Below are positions 16,604-25,504 of a stretch of 64,000 nucleotides of DNA, in pieces. The notes below the pieces were generated by a model. The model made no database searches. It saw only the letters and a list, made by a program, of their open reading frames with translations, and was not told the DNA's origin. The stretch's first letter is position 1; every line of letters begins with the position of its first letter. The stretch is taken from contig NZ_VOBG01000017.1 of the NCBI RefSeq assembly GCF_008369295.1, positions 1-64,000 of the forward strand, in the 5' to 3' direction. A program made the position numbers and the translations under genes. Origin of the DNA: Pseudomonas sp. ANT_H4 (GTDB lineage Bacteria; Pseudomonadota; Gammaproteobacteria; Pseudomonadales; Pseudomonadaceae).

Positions 16604-19104
16604 GTATGACGCGCCGCGAGTTCACCAAGGCCCAGGCCGCCGCCATTGCAGCCGCCGCTGCCGGCCTGCCGTTTTTTACCACCGCCAGTAACCTGGTGAC
16701 TGAAGCGGACATGGTCACCCTGGACTGGAACAAGGCGCCGTGCCGTTTCTGCGGCACCGGTTGCAGCGTGATGGTCGCGACCAGGGATAACCTGGTGGTC
16801 GCCACCCATGGCGACGTCAAGGCAGAGGTCAATCGCGGGCTGAACTGCGTGAAGGGCTATTTTCTTTCAAAGATCATGTATGGCGTCGATCGCCTGACCC
16901 AACCGCTTTTACGCATGACGAATGGCCAGTACGACAAGCAGGGCGAATTCCAGGCGATTAGCTGGGAGAAGGCCTTCGACATTATGGAAACGAAATTCAA
17001 GGAAGCCTTGAAGAGCAAAGGCCCCGAATCGGTAGGCATGTTCGGCTCGGGGCAATGGACCGTGTGGGAAGGCTATGCCGCCAACAAGCTGATGAAGGGC
17101 GGTTTTCGCAGCAACAACATCGACCCCAACGCTCGCCACTGCATGGCCTCGGCGGCGATGGGCTTCATGCGAACCTTTGGCATGGATGAGCCGATGGGGT
17201 GCTACGACGACATCGAAGCCACCGATGCCTTCGTGCTCTGGGGCTCGAACATGGCCGAGATGCACCCGGTGCTCTGGAGCAGGGTCACCGACCGGCGCCT
17301 GAGCCAGCCTCACGTGAAAGTGGCGGTGCTGTCCACCTTCGAGCACCGCAGTTTCGAGCTGGCCGACATCCCCATGGTGTTCAAGCCGCAAACCGACCTG
17401 ATGATCCTCAACTACATCGCCAATCACATCATTGAAAGCGGCGCGGTGAACCAGGACTTCATCACTAAACACACCCGGTTCGCCAAAGGCGCTGACGACA
17501 TCGGCTACGGCCTGCGCCCTGACGATCCGCGGGAAATGAAGGCAAAAAATGCCGGCAAGGCCAACACCTGGACTGATATTTCCTTCGAACAATATGCCGC
17601 CTTCGTCAAGCCTTACACCCTGGAGCGAACCGCCAGGGAAACCGGAGTTCCGGCTGAACGGCTCAAGGCCCTGGCCGAGCTGTATGCCGACCCCAAGCGC
17701 AAGATCGTGTCGTTCTGGACCATGGGGTTCAACCAGCACACCCGTGGCGTCTGGGCCAACAACCTGATCTACAACATCCACCTGCTCACGGGCAAGATCA
17801 GCGAGCCGGGCAACAGCCCTTTTTCGTTGACCGGACAGCCGTCGGCCTGTGGAACGGCGCGCGAAGTCGGGACGTTCTCCCACCGGTTGCCCGCCGACAT
17901 GGTCGTGACCAACCCCAAGCACCGCGCCATCGCCGAAAAAATCTGGAAGCTGCCCGCTGGCACCATTCAGGAGAAGCCTGGTTTTCACGCGGTAGAACAG
18001 AGCCGCATGCTCAAGGACGGCGTGCTCAACGTTTACTGGACCCTGGCCAGTAACAATATGCACGCTGGGGCCAACATCATGCAGGAGGTCCTGCCGGGTT
18101 GGCGCAACCCGGATAACTTCGTGATTGTCTCCGATGTCTACCCCACCGTTTCTGCTCAAGCCGCCGACCTGATCCTGCCTAGCGCCATGTGGGTGGAAAA
18201 GGAAGGCGCCTTTGGCAACGCCGAGCGGCGTACGCAATTCTGGCATCAGTTGGTGACCGCGCCGGGAGACGCCAAATCGGACCTGTGGCAATTGCTGGAG
18301 TTTTCCAAGCGTTTCACCACCGATGAAACCTGGCCCGCCGAGTTACTGGCCAAGACGCCTGAGCACAAGGGCAAGACCCTGTTCGAGGTGCTGTACAAGA
18401 ATGGCCAGGTCGACCAGTTCCCGGTCGAGCAAATGGAAGCCGGATACAAAAACGATGAAGCCGAGGCCTTTGGCTTCTACCTGCAAAAAGGCTTGTTCGA
18501 AGAGTACGCCCAGTTCGGTCGCGGCCACGGTCATGACCTTGCCACATTCGATCGCTACCACAGCGAACGAGGTCTGCGCTGGCCGGTGGTCGACGGCAAG
18601 GAAACCCGCTGGCGTTACCGCGAGGGGCTGGACCCCTATGTGGAGAAAGGCAGCGAGGTGCAGTTCTACGGCTACCCCGACAAGAAGGCGATCATCTTCG
18701 CCCTCCCCTACGAGCCGCCAGCCGAAGCCCCGGATGCCGACTATCCGTTCTGGCTAAGCACCGGGCGCGTCCTCGAACACTGGCACACCGGCACCATGAC
18801 CCAACGCGTCGAAGAACTGCACAAAGCGGTGCCGGACGCGCTGGTCTACATGCACCCCGAAGATGCCAAGGCATTGAAGGCACGGCGCGGCAGTGAAGTG
18901 AAATTGATCAGCCGGCGCGGTGAAATCCGTGCACGCATCGAAACTCGCGGGCGTAACAAACCCCCTCAAGGGCTGGTATTCGTGCCGTTTTTCGATGCCA
19001 ACAAGTTGATCAACAAGGTCACGCTCGATGCCACCGACCCGATATCCAAGCAGACCGACTACAAAAAATGCGCGATACGAATTGAGTTGATCAGCGTGGC
19101 CTGA
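16600..19104 (+). CDS. napA: Periplasmic nitrate reductase catalytic subunit NapA
   Basis: An 834-residue molybdoenzyme that reduces nitrate to nitrite in the periplasm. The Tat signal is MSMTRREFTKAQAAAIAAAA. A [4Fe-4S] cluster is bound by Cys48, Cys51, Cys55 and Cys83 (CRFCGTGC and LNCVKG, with the electron-relay Lys85). Cys181 in NARHCMAS is the molybdenum ligand. The C-terminal domain (ADYPFWLSTGRVLEHWHTGT) contacts the bis-MGD cofactor. Length and motifs are those of complete, functional NapA. It is coupled to napD and followed by napB after 11 bp. Confidence 0.95.
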   Translation: MSMTRREFTKAQAAAIAAAAAGLPFFTTASNLVTEADMVTLDWNKAPCRFCGTGCSVMVATRDNLVVATHGDVKAEVNRGLNCVKGYFLSKIMYGVDRLTQPLLRMTNGQYDKQGEFQAISWEKAFDIMETKFKEALKSKGPESVGMFGSGQWTVWEGYAANKLMKGGFRSNNIDPNARHCMASAAMGFMRTFGMDEPMGCYDDIEATDAFVLWGSNMAEMHPVLWSRVTDRRLSQPHVKVAVLSTFEHRSFELADIPMVFKPQTDLMILNYIANHIIESGAVNQDFITKHTRFAKGADDIGYGLRPDDPREMKAKNAGKANTWTDISFEQYAAFVKPYTLERTARETGVPAERLKALAELYADPKRKIVSFWTMGFNQHTRGVWANNLIYNIHLLTGKISEPGNSPFSLTGQPSACGTAREVGTFSHRLPADMVVTNPKHRAIAEKIWKLPAGTIQEKPGFHAVEQSRMLKDGVLNVYWTLASNNMHAGANIMQEVLPGWRNPDNFVIVSDVYPTVSAQAADLILPSAMWVEKEGAFGNAERRTQFWHQLVTAPGDAKSDLWQLLEFSKRFTTDETWPAELLAKTPEHKGKTLFEVLYKNGQVDQFPVEQMEAGYKNDEAEAFGFYLQKGLFEEYAQFGRGHGHDLATFDRYHSERGLRWPVVDGKETRWRYREGLDPYVEKGSEVQFYGYPDKKAIIFALPYEPPAEAPDADYPFWLSTGRVLEHWHTGTMTQRVEELHKAVPDALVYMHPEDAKALKARRGSEVKLISRRGEIRARIETRGRNKPPQGLVFVPFFDANKLINKVTLDATDPISKQTDYKKCAIRIELISVA

Positions 19105-19115
19105 GGAGAACCGTC

Positions 19116-19601
19116 ATGCCTTTTCGAATCCTGCCGTTGCTCCTGCTCGCCGCGATTGGCGTGGTGATCGCTGCAGAAATCGACTACCCCCTCGATGCGT
19201 CCGGGCCGGATGGGCGTCGACCCGGCGGCACCTTGACTCAAAGCATGCCGGCCCCGCCCATTGCCAACGATGAAAACAAGGACCTGAAGCGCGAACGCAA
19301 CTACCCCGACCAGCCTCCCACCATCGCCCACAGCATTCGCGGTTATCAGATCGACAAGAACGGCAACAAATGCCTTTCCTGTCACAGCCGTGCCAACAGC
19401 GCGCGGAGCCAGGCGACGATGATCAGCATCACCCACTACATGGACCGCGACGGCCAGGCGCTGGCGGCGGTTTCACCGCGCCGGTACTTCTGTAACCAAT
19501 GCCATGTGACGCAAAAAGACGTGCAACCCCTGGTGGGCAACAACTTCGAGACCATCGACAAAATACTGCAGGACGACGCCAACGCTGCACAGAAACCATG
19601 A
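19116..19601 (+). CDS. napB: Periplasmic nitrate reductase diheme cytochrome NapB
   Basis: A 161-residue periplasmic c-type cytochrome with an N-terminal signal (MPFRILPLLLLAAIGVVIAA). It has two CXXCH heme sites, CLSCH at residues 86-90 and CNQCH at 126-130, with the spacing of NapB. It passes electrons from NapC to NapA. GAGGAG-like sequence precedes ATG 19116. It sits between napA (11 bp) and napC (9 bp). Confidence 0.93.
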   Translation: MPFRILPLLLLAAIGVVIAAEIDYPLDASGPDGRRPGGTLTQSMPAPPIANDENKDLKRERNYPDQPPTIAHSIRGYQIDKNGNKCLSCHSRANSARSQATMISITHYMDRDGQALAAVSPRRYFCNQCHVTQKDVQPLVGNNFETIDKILQDDANAAQKP

Positions 19602-19610
19602 GGAGGCAAC

Positions 19611-20207
19611 ATGAAAGCACTGTTCGCCCTGCTTAAGGATTACTGGGGCATCCTGTGTCGTCCGAGCATCTACTACAGCCTGGGCTTTCTAACGCTTGGG
19701 GGTTTTGTTGCCGGGATTATTTTCTGGGGCGGATTCAACACCGCGCTTGAGCTGAGCAATACCGAGAAATTCTGCATCTCCTGTCATGAGATGCGGGACA
19801 ACGTATTCGTCGAGTTGAAAGACACGATTCACTACACCAACCGTTCCGGCGTGCGCGCCAGTTGCCCAGACTGCCACGTCCCCCACGAATGGCCCCATAA
19901 AATTGCGCGCAAGATGCAGGCTTCGAAGGAGGTGTGGGGCAAAATTTTCGGCACCATTGATACGCGCGATAAATTTCTTACCCTGCGTCGCGAACTGGCC
20001 GAACATGAGTGGGCCAGGCTCAAGGCCAACGACTCTCGCGAGTGCCGCAACTGCCACAACTTCGACTTCATGGACTTCACCCGCCAGAGCAAGCGCGCCG
20101 CGGCCATGCACTCGACGTCTCTGGCCAGCGGTGAGGCCACCTGCATCGACTGCCACAAGGGCATCGCTCACAAGCTGCCGGATATGAGCGGAGTGAAAGG
20201 CTGGTAA
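19611..20207 (+). CDS. napC: Membrane-anchored tetraheme cytochrome NapC
   Basis: A 198-residue NapC/NirT-family quinol dehydrogenase. One N-terminal membrane anchor (YYSLGFLTLGGFVAGIIFWG) precedes four CXXCH sites: CISCH at residues 55-59, CPDCH 85-89, CRNCH 145-149 and CIDCH 178-182. It takes electrons from the quinol pool to NapB. AGGAGG precedes ATG 19611. It is the last gene of napEDABC; napF, napG and napH are not present. The histidine kinase gene converges from the right. Confidence 0.93.
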   Translation: MKALFALLKDYWGILCRPSIYYSLGFLTLGGFVAGIIFWGGFNTALELSNTEKFCISCHEMRDNVFVELKDTIHYTNRSGVRASCPDCHVPHEWPHKIARKMQASKEVWGKIFGTIDTRDKFLTLRRELAEHEWARLKANDSRECRNCHNFDFMDFTRQSKRAAAMHSTSLASGEATCIDCHKGIAHKLPDMSGVKGW

Positions 20208-20251
20208 CGCCTGTCTGCGCGGCTGACCTGGCCAAGAGTGGACGACGCCGG

Positions 20252-21289
20252 TTAGGTCCGCCCGGCGTATTCGATCAGAAGCGGTAGCGTCACCACAAAC
20301 TCGCTTCCTTTACCGTCCCCCTCGCTCATGCCGGTCACAGTGCCACCGTGAGCTTCGACCAGCTCCCGAACTACGGTCAACCCAATGCCCAAGCCGGCCC
20401 CGTTGAAACCTATGGCGTGTGCGTCTTGAACATAAGGGTCAAAAATAAAAGGGAGTGCTTTAGCCGTAACGCCGATTCCATTGTCGGAAATACTTATCCT
20501 CAAAACGTCGGTTTCTACGGTTACAGACAGCTTGATTCTGCCGTTGGCTGGCGTGTATTTGGCCGCATTGGCCAGAAGGTTTTGGAGAATCTGAGCCAGG
20601 CGTCCTGGGTCACCACTCACCATCAAGACACCATCGGGAAGATGGGCGTCGAAATGCTGCTTTTGCGCAACCATCACAGGGCCGCACGCATCAATAGCGC
20701 CACTCAGAATTTTCATCATGTCGACATCGCAGCGATTGATTCGCAGCTTGCCAGTGCTGGCGCGGGAGACATCGAGCAGATCATCGACCAGCTGTGAAAT
20801 ATGCTGTACCTGGCTCTCGATCAACTCACGCATCCGCGGCAGCTGATCGCTAGGCAGTCGTACCATACGTTCTGCAATCATGCTGATGGGTGTTAGTGGG
20901 TTTCGCAGCTCATGGGCCACCATCGCAAGTATGCTTTTCTGCTGGCTCAGTGCGAGCTCGGCGGTAGCCTGAAGGTCTTGAGCGCTGAGCGCAGCGATGA
21001 CCAGTTGCGCGTTTGCCTCGCGCAGTTCCTGGTACAAACGCTGCTCCTCCACGTGAGGGGGTGTTACAGCGTCTGATTGCGCCAGGAGCATCGCCAACAC
21101 CAACTGCTGATTGGCCTCGATCACTTGCTCGACCTGCTGGGTATCCACCAACCGGCTGCTGGCGTCGCTTAACTGCTTTTGCAGTGCGGCTAATATGGCG
21201 CGCGCTTCAACAGTTTTTTGGCCCAGAAGGAAGAGTTCGTGAGCGGCACTGGCCACCTCACGCTCATTCTTGTCGTCGATTTTACTCAT
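20252..21289 (-). CDS. Sensor histidine kinase without an obvious input domain
   Basis: A 345-residue soluble kinase. Residues 1-115 are helical with heptad-like Leu/Ala/Gln (EVASAAHELFLLGQKTVEAR, QLVIAALSAQDLQATAELAL). Then come the H-box MVAHELRNPLTPIS with His126, N-box LLANAAKYTP, G1 ISDNGIGVTAKALPFIFDPY and G2 GAGLGIGLTVV. There is no membrane segment, PAS or receiver domain. The ATG lies inside the stop of the KaiC-like gene (4-bp overlap), so the two are coupled and the ATPase may be its partner. The cognate response regulator is not in the window. Confidence 0.85.
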   Translation of the reverse strand: MSKIDDKNEREVASAAHELFLLGQKTVEARAILAALQKQLSDASSRLVDTQQVEQVIEANQQLVLAMLLAQSDAVTPPHVEEQRLYQELREANAQLVIAALSAQDLQATAELALSQQKSILAMVAHELRNPLTPISMIAERMVRLPSDQLPRMRELIESQVQHISQLVDDLLDVSRASTGKLRINRCDVDMMKILSGAIDACGPVMVAQKQHFDAHLPDGVLMVSGDPGRLAQILQNLLANAAKYTPANGRIKLSVTVETDVLRISISDNGIGVTAKALPFIFDPYVQDAHAIGFNGAGLGIGLTVVRELVEAHGGTVTGMSEGDGKGSEFVVTLPLLIEYAGRT

Positions 21290-22773
21290 GCGTTATGCTC
21301 AAATATTTTATCTCCTGTGCATACCACACCTAAACTCCCTGTTGTTGGTCGACCACCGAGCAAGCCCTCCTGATCCGGCAGCATTTCGCCGACCTGTAGG
21401 CCATTATCGTCGATGTGATACTGGCGCAACTCATCGGAGTGGGCGCTGGCGCGCACCTTGACCACGGCCATGATCCGCAACAAACGGCTCTGTACTTCAA
21501 TATAGCGCTGGACGATGATCGCGTCGGTGAGAAACGCCGTGCCATAAGGACTGAAACGCAGGTCGGTGTAGCGGTCTTCCAGCTCCGAGGTCATCAACAC
21601 GCTGACCCCGACACGGGTCAACGCGGTGACCATGCGCGACAGCGACTCACGGAAGTCTTCACGGAAAGTTGGCGCCAACGCCAGTTCAAAGCCCGACAAC
21701 GAGTCGATCACCACACGAGTAGCTTTCAGTCGGGTGATCTCGCTGATCAGCAAGTGAACGATTTCGTCAATGGATAAGTCTGGTGCCCGGCTATCCACCA
21801 AGCCTACCTTGCCGCTCTTGATCAAATTGGCCAGCGTGGCGTTTTGCGAGTGGTTGGGGCGTTGTTCGAATACCGCGATCACACCGGTTTCGCCATTGCG
21901 CGCGCCTTCAGCCAGGAAGGTCGCCGCCAGAATACTTTTGCCCGAGCCCGACGGCCCGGCCACCAGCAACGAATAACCTCTAGGCAAGCCACCGCCGAGC
22001 ATCTCGTCAACCTTCGGCACACCCACGCTCAGGCGACTGATCGGGAACTTCAGCCGCGTTTCAGCCGGGCTGAGTACTGCGGGTGCAAAAACCTTGATCC
22101 CGGAAGTTGCAATGCGAAAGGTGTGCAGGCCTGGCAATGTCGGCTGGCCACGCATCTTCATGATTTCCATCTTACGCACCATCGAGTTGCGCTCAACGCT
22201 CTGACGCAGCCAGATCAGGCCGTCGGCCACGGTAAAAATCGGGTTCGTATCGGTTTCGGTGAAATACTCACCAATCAAGAAAGTCGTCGCCTGCCAGGAG
22301 GTCATCAACATACCCAGTTGCTGAACGAACTGCGGCAGGTTGTTGTTGGGGTTGTCCTGAGTCTGGCTGGCCAGCACCACCGAGCGGAACGAATCGACAA
22401 ACACCAGCGACGGAGAGTGAGCCTCCACCTCACTGACGATGCGCCGCAATACCTCGTCCAGATTCCCAGCCAGGGTATCGTCGGCCAGGTTGATATAGCG
22501 AATCGATTGGTTGATCGCTTCGCTGTCGAAAAAGTCGAATTGCTGCTGATAACGCAGCATCTTCAGCGGCGGCTCGCCGAGTACGGTAAAGAACAGCGCG
22601 GGGCGTTCAGGCGTCGCAAGGGCAAACATCATCTGATGCGCCAGGGTGGTCTTGCCGCAGCCAGGGGGGCCAGCGATCAGGTTGAACGAAAACTCTGGCA
22701 ATCCTCCGCCCAGCACCTCGTCCAATCCTGGCACGCCGGTGGCCAGGCGGTTGATAGTCACTTTGGTGCTCAT
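21286..22773 (-). CDS. Double-domain KaiC-like RecA-superfamily ATPase
   Basis: A 495-residue protein with two tandem KaiC domains, each opening with TGVPGLDEVLGGG- or VGVPKVDEMLGGG-type sequence. Walker A motifs are GPPGCGKTT (35-43) and GPSGSGKSI (about 273-281). The paired catalytic Glu residues of cyanobacterial KaiC are changed: VLGEPP in domain 1 and VFEQRP in domain 2. Near TDAIIVQRYIEV, the residues aligned with autophosphorylation sites S431/T432 read Ala-Phe. ATG 22773 overlaps the upstream stop (ATGA); a longer frame to 22818 would overlap that gene further. Not a clock: no kaiA or kaiB nearby. Signalling with the coupled histidine kinase is inferred. Confidence 0.85.
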   Translation of the reverse strand: MSTKVTINRLATGVPGLDEVLGGGLPEFSFNLIAGPPGCGKTTLAHQMMFALATPERPALFFTVLGEPPLKMLRYQQQFDFFDSEAINQSIRYINLADDTLAGNLDEVLRRIVSEVEAHSPSLVFVDSFRSVVLASQTQDNPNNNLPQFVQQLGMLMTSWQATTFLIGEYFTETDTNPIFTVADGLIWLRQSVERNSMVRKMEIMKMRGQPTLPGLHTFRIATSGIKVFAPAVLSPAETRLKFPISRLSVGVPKVDEMLGGGLPRGYSLLVAGPSGSGKSILAATFLAEGARNGETGVIAVFEQRPNHSQNATLANLIKSGKVGLVDSRAPDLSIDEIVHLLISEITRLKATRVVIDSLSGFELALAPTFREDFRESLSRMVTALTRVGVSVLMTSELEDRYTDLRFSPYGTAFLTDAIIVQRYIEVQSRLLRIMAVVKVRASAHSDELRQYHIDDNGLQVGEMLPDQEGLLGGRPTTGSLGVVCTGDKIFEHNA

Positions 22774-23204
22774 GGCGTTTTTTCCTGCGAAGGGGTGTCG
22801 CTCAAAGAGAGTTCCCACACGCCACGAAGCAAACGGGCAGTGAGAGATGGCCCAATCAGCGAGGTCAGTAACTCGTAAAACGTCGTCAGCAGCACTTCAC
22901 CGAAAAACAGTGCATCGACTTCGCTTTGCTTGACCAGTACGGATTTAAGGGCAATCAGGTCCAGCACGGCCTGCGCACTGTCGTAAGTGCGGGCCAGTCG
23001 GGGATGGGTAGAGGCGCACAGATGGAAGCTGCGGCGATACAGCGCGACAACCCCTGGCTGGCCGATGATGGGCGCAAGTGCTGCGTCCATATCCTGCAAT
23101 ATCGAAACGATCGCATCGGCGATTCTTGCAATATCAGCGCTGGGTCCAACACGGTGCGCCAGAGAAGCTACGATCTGGCGGCTCTCTTCGCTTAGCGTGG
23201 GCAT
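22770..23204 (-). CDS. Small helical protein of unknown function heading the KaiC-kinase operon
   Basis: A 144-residue, all-helix-looking cytoplasmic protein with no signal peptide. It has recurring leucine patterns: IVASLAHRVGPSADIARIAD, AVVSILQ-like helices, ALFFGEVLLTTFYELLTSLI and LTARLLRGVWELSL. It does not look like KaiB (no thioredoxin-like fold) and I do not recognise a family. Its stop overlaps the KaiC-like start, so all three genes are translationally coupled and probably work together, for example as an input or adaptor protein. Confidence 0.7.
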   Translation of the reverse strand: MPTLSEESRQIVASLAHRVGPSADIARIADAIVSILQDMDAALAPIIGQPGVVALYRRSFHLCASTHPRLARTYDSAQAVLDLIALKSVLVKQSEVDALFFGEVLLTTFYELLTSLIGPSLTARLLRGVWELSLSDTPSQEKTP

Positions 23205-23420
23205 GACTGCCTAATATCTGATGGACAGAGCCTGATGGTACACCCTATAGCGAGTTACCGAGACGCAGTCTGACGCTGCATTGCAAACATACCCGTTGAT
23301 GGTGGCGTAATGGCCATGTTTGTAAGGCAGTCTAATTGTCTGCTTTGGGTAACAAGGCACCTTGCATGCTTTGTTCGCTTCTGGCACTTGCGTTTCCAGA
23401 GGAAGAAACCTTGAAACAGG

Positions 23421-24228
23421 CTAAACCAACGGTTGGTGGCTGGTCACACAGTGGATACCGCCACCACCGGCCGAGACTGCGTCGATGTTGAGCTGCACCA
23501 CATCACGGTCCGGGTAGAGTTCAGACAACAGATCAAAGGCTCTTGTATCTGCCGCCCTGTCACCAAACTCGGGCGCAATGACCGCCCCATTGATTACAAA
23601 ATAATTGATGTAGCCAGCCGCAAAGTCCGGGTTGTTGTTGCTGAACGTGCTCTTACGCGGATTGAGCGGTGGCGACACGGTATGCACCTGTAGCTTGCGG
23701 CCATCGGCATCCGTGGCATTTTTGAGAATATCCAGGTGGGCCAGCGTCACTCTGTGGTCGTATGACTCGGGGTCGTTGTCGAGGTTGGCGATCACAACGC
23801 CTGGCTTGACGAACCGGGCGTAGAAATCGACGTGGGCATCAGTGATGTCCTTGCCTTTAATGCCAGGTAGCCAAATTATTTTGCGCAAGCCCAGGCGCGC
23901 GTTCAGCTCTTGCTCGACTTCGGCCTTGCTCCAGTCGGGGTTGCGATTGGTATTGATCCAGCTGCTTTCGGTCATGATCCCGGTTCCGTGACCATCGACT
24001 TCGATACCACCGTCCTCGCCCACCAACTCGCTACGCAGATAACGGGCATCCACGGTGCTGGCAACCAAAGCGGCCAACTGCGCATCCTCGCTATGCTGCT
24101 GTTTGTTGCCCCAGCCGTTGAAGTTGAAATCCACGGCGCTGAGCCCGCCTTCCCCATCGATGACAAAGTTGGCCCCGATATCGCACATCCATCGAGACCT
24201 GCTTAATGAACTCGCGACGAGTCGACAT
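23421..24228 (-). pseudogene. Tat-exported agmatine deiminase-type protein, internally deleted and frameshifted
   Basis: From ATG 24228 (site AGGGAA) the frame reads MSTRREFIKQVSM, a twin-arginine signal start, then loses sense. A different frame takes over at RWMCDIGANFVIDGEGGLSA (family WxRDxGP) and continues to 23421 with HVDFYARFVKPGVV, GYINYFVINGAVIAPEFGD and GGGGIHCVTSHQP, including the catalytic Cys. Compared with its neighbour, about 100-130 codons between the signal and WMCD are missing, and the frames do not match. So the gene is a remnant with an internal deletion. The Arg of the usual WxRD motif is also Cys here. Confidence 0.75.
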
Positions 24229-24314
24229 GTGTTGTTCCCTGAATGTTTGTTGCTATTACATGGTTTGCGAAGTCTGGACATCGGCCTGCATCCATTTCGC
24301 GGTGGCAATCGGCA

Positions 24315-25367
24315 TCAACCCTCCAATAGCCATGCAGGCTGTTGCTGGGTGATGCAATGCACACCGCCGCCGCCATGCGCCAGATGATTGATCCGCACCG
24401 GCACCACCTCACGGCCCGGAAAGGCCTGACCCAAAACTTTGGCAGCCGCCTGGTCGGCATCAATGCCATAGGCCGGCATGATGATGGCGTCGTTGGCAAT
24501 ATAGAAGTTGGTGTAGGAGGCACAGAACACTTCAGCGTCGGTGTCCACGGCCTCGGAGGCTTCATACAACTCGATCAGGTCAAAATGTCGGCCCAGGGAA
24601 TCAGTGGCCAGTTCAAGCGCGCGACGGTTTTCCCGGACAACTTCGGCATACACCGAACTCCTGTCGTGGGTGGCGTCCACCAGCAAAACCCCAGGGCGCG
24701 CGAACGCACACACGCCATCGACATGGCCATCAGTCATATCGCCAGTCACATAGTCCGGATCGCCCGGCAGCCAGATTGTTTTCTTCACGCCCAGAAGACG
24801 CGTAAAGATTTCCTCCATCTCAGCCTTGTTCATGCCCGGGTTGCGATTGGGGTTGAGCAGTACCGACTCGGTGGTGATCAGCGTGCCCTCGCCGTCGACA
24901 TGAATGGCGCCGCCTTCGTTACTCAAGGGTGTGCCAAAGCACTGTACGCCCAGGTGGTTGAGTGCACGGCGCGCCAGGCTTTCATCCAAGTCATGCGCCG
25001 ACTTGCCGCCCCACGCATTGAAACGCCAACTCACACCGGCCAAGCCTTGTTGCGGGTGGCAGACGAAGCTCGGGCCGGAGTCACGGCACCAACTGTCGTT
25101 CACTGCCAACTCGATCAGTTCGATGTTGGGTCCACATAACGCTTTGGCACTCGCGACAGCAGAGGGGTCGACAACCATTTTCACCGGTTCGAAACGGGCA
25201 ATGGCGTTGGCCACGCGAGCGAAGTCCTCTTGCACCAGCGCCAATGTCACGCCCCAACCCGACTCCCAAAGAGCCTTGTTATGTGGCCAAACCATCCAGG
25301 TCGCGGCGTGCCTGACCCACTCTGCCGGCATCCACCAACCACTGTTTTGAATTTCATTCTGCGGCAT
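24315..25367 (-). CDS. aguA: Agmatine deiminase
   Basis: A 350-residue cytoplasmic enzyme of the guanidino-group-modifying (PAD-type) family that hydrolyses agmatine to N-carbamoylputrescine and ammonia. Family motifs are MPAEWVRHAATWMVWPHNKA, NDSWCRDSGPSFV, NEGGAIHVDGEGT, TDGHVDGVCAFARPG and the catalytic Cys338 in GGGGVHCITQQQP. It is full length. No N-carbamoylputrescine amidase (aguB) gene is adjacent. A divergent LysR gene lies 137 bp upstream and a decayed exported paralogue directly downstream. Confidence 0.88.
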   Translation of the reverse strand: MPQNEIQNSGWWMPAEWVRHAATWMVWPHNKALWESGWGVTLALVQEDFARVANAIARFEPVKMVVDPSAVASAKALCGPNIELIELAVNDSWCRDSGPSFVCHPQQGLAGVSWRFNAWGGKSAHDLDESLARRALNHLGVQCFGTPLSNEGGAIHVDGEGTLITTESVLLNPNRNPGMNKAEMEEIFTRLLGVKKTIWLPGDPDYVTGDMTDGHVDGVCAFARPGVLLVDATHDRSSVYAEVVRENRRALELATDSLGRHFDLIELYEASEAVDTDAEVFCASYTNFYIANDAIIMPAYGIDADQAAAKVLGQAFPGREVVPVRINHLAHGGGGVHCITQQQPAWLLEG

Positions 25368-25504
25368 GATAAAAAGCCCTTTAAGTTAAGTAATTGTGTT
25401 CAATGAAAACTGCCTTGGCGGTCTTGGCATGTATGCTACGGCTGTAAATACAGGGGGGACAAACGATGGATTTTGCAGAAAAATGATTAGGAGAACTTAT
25501 CAAT

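Noticed and set aside
16909..18291. Minus-strand 460-codon ORF inside napA
   Set aside because: Antisense shadow of the highly conserved napA gene, with no recognisable domains.
22770..23204. KaiB-like role for the small gene next to the KaiC-like gene
   Set aside because: The sequence is helical throughout, longer than KaiB and lacks the thioredoxin-like strand pattern.
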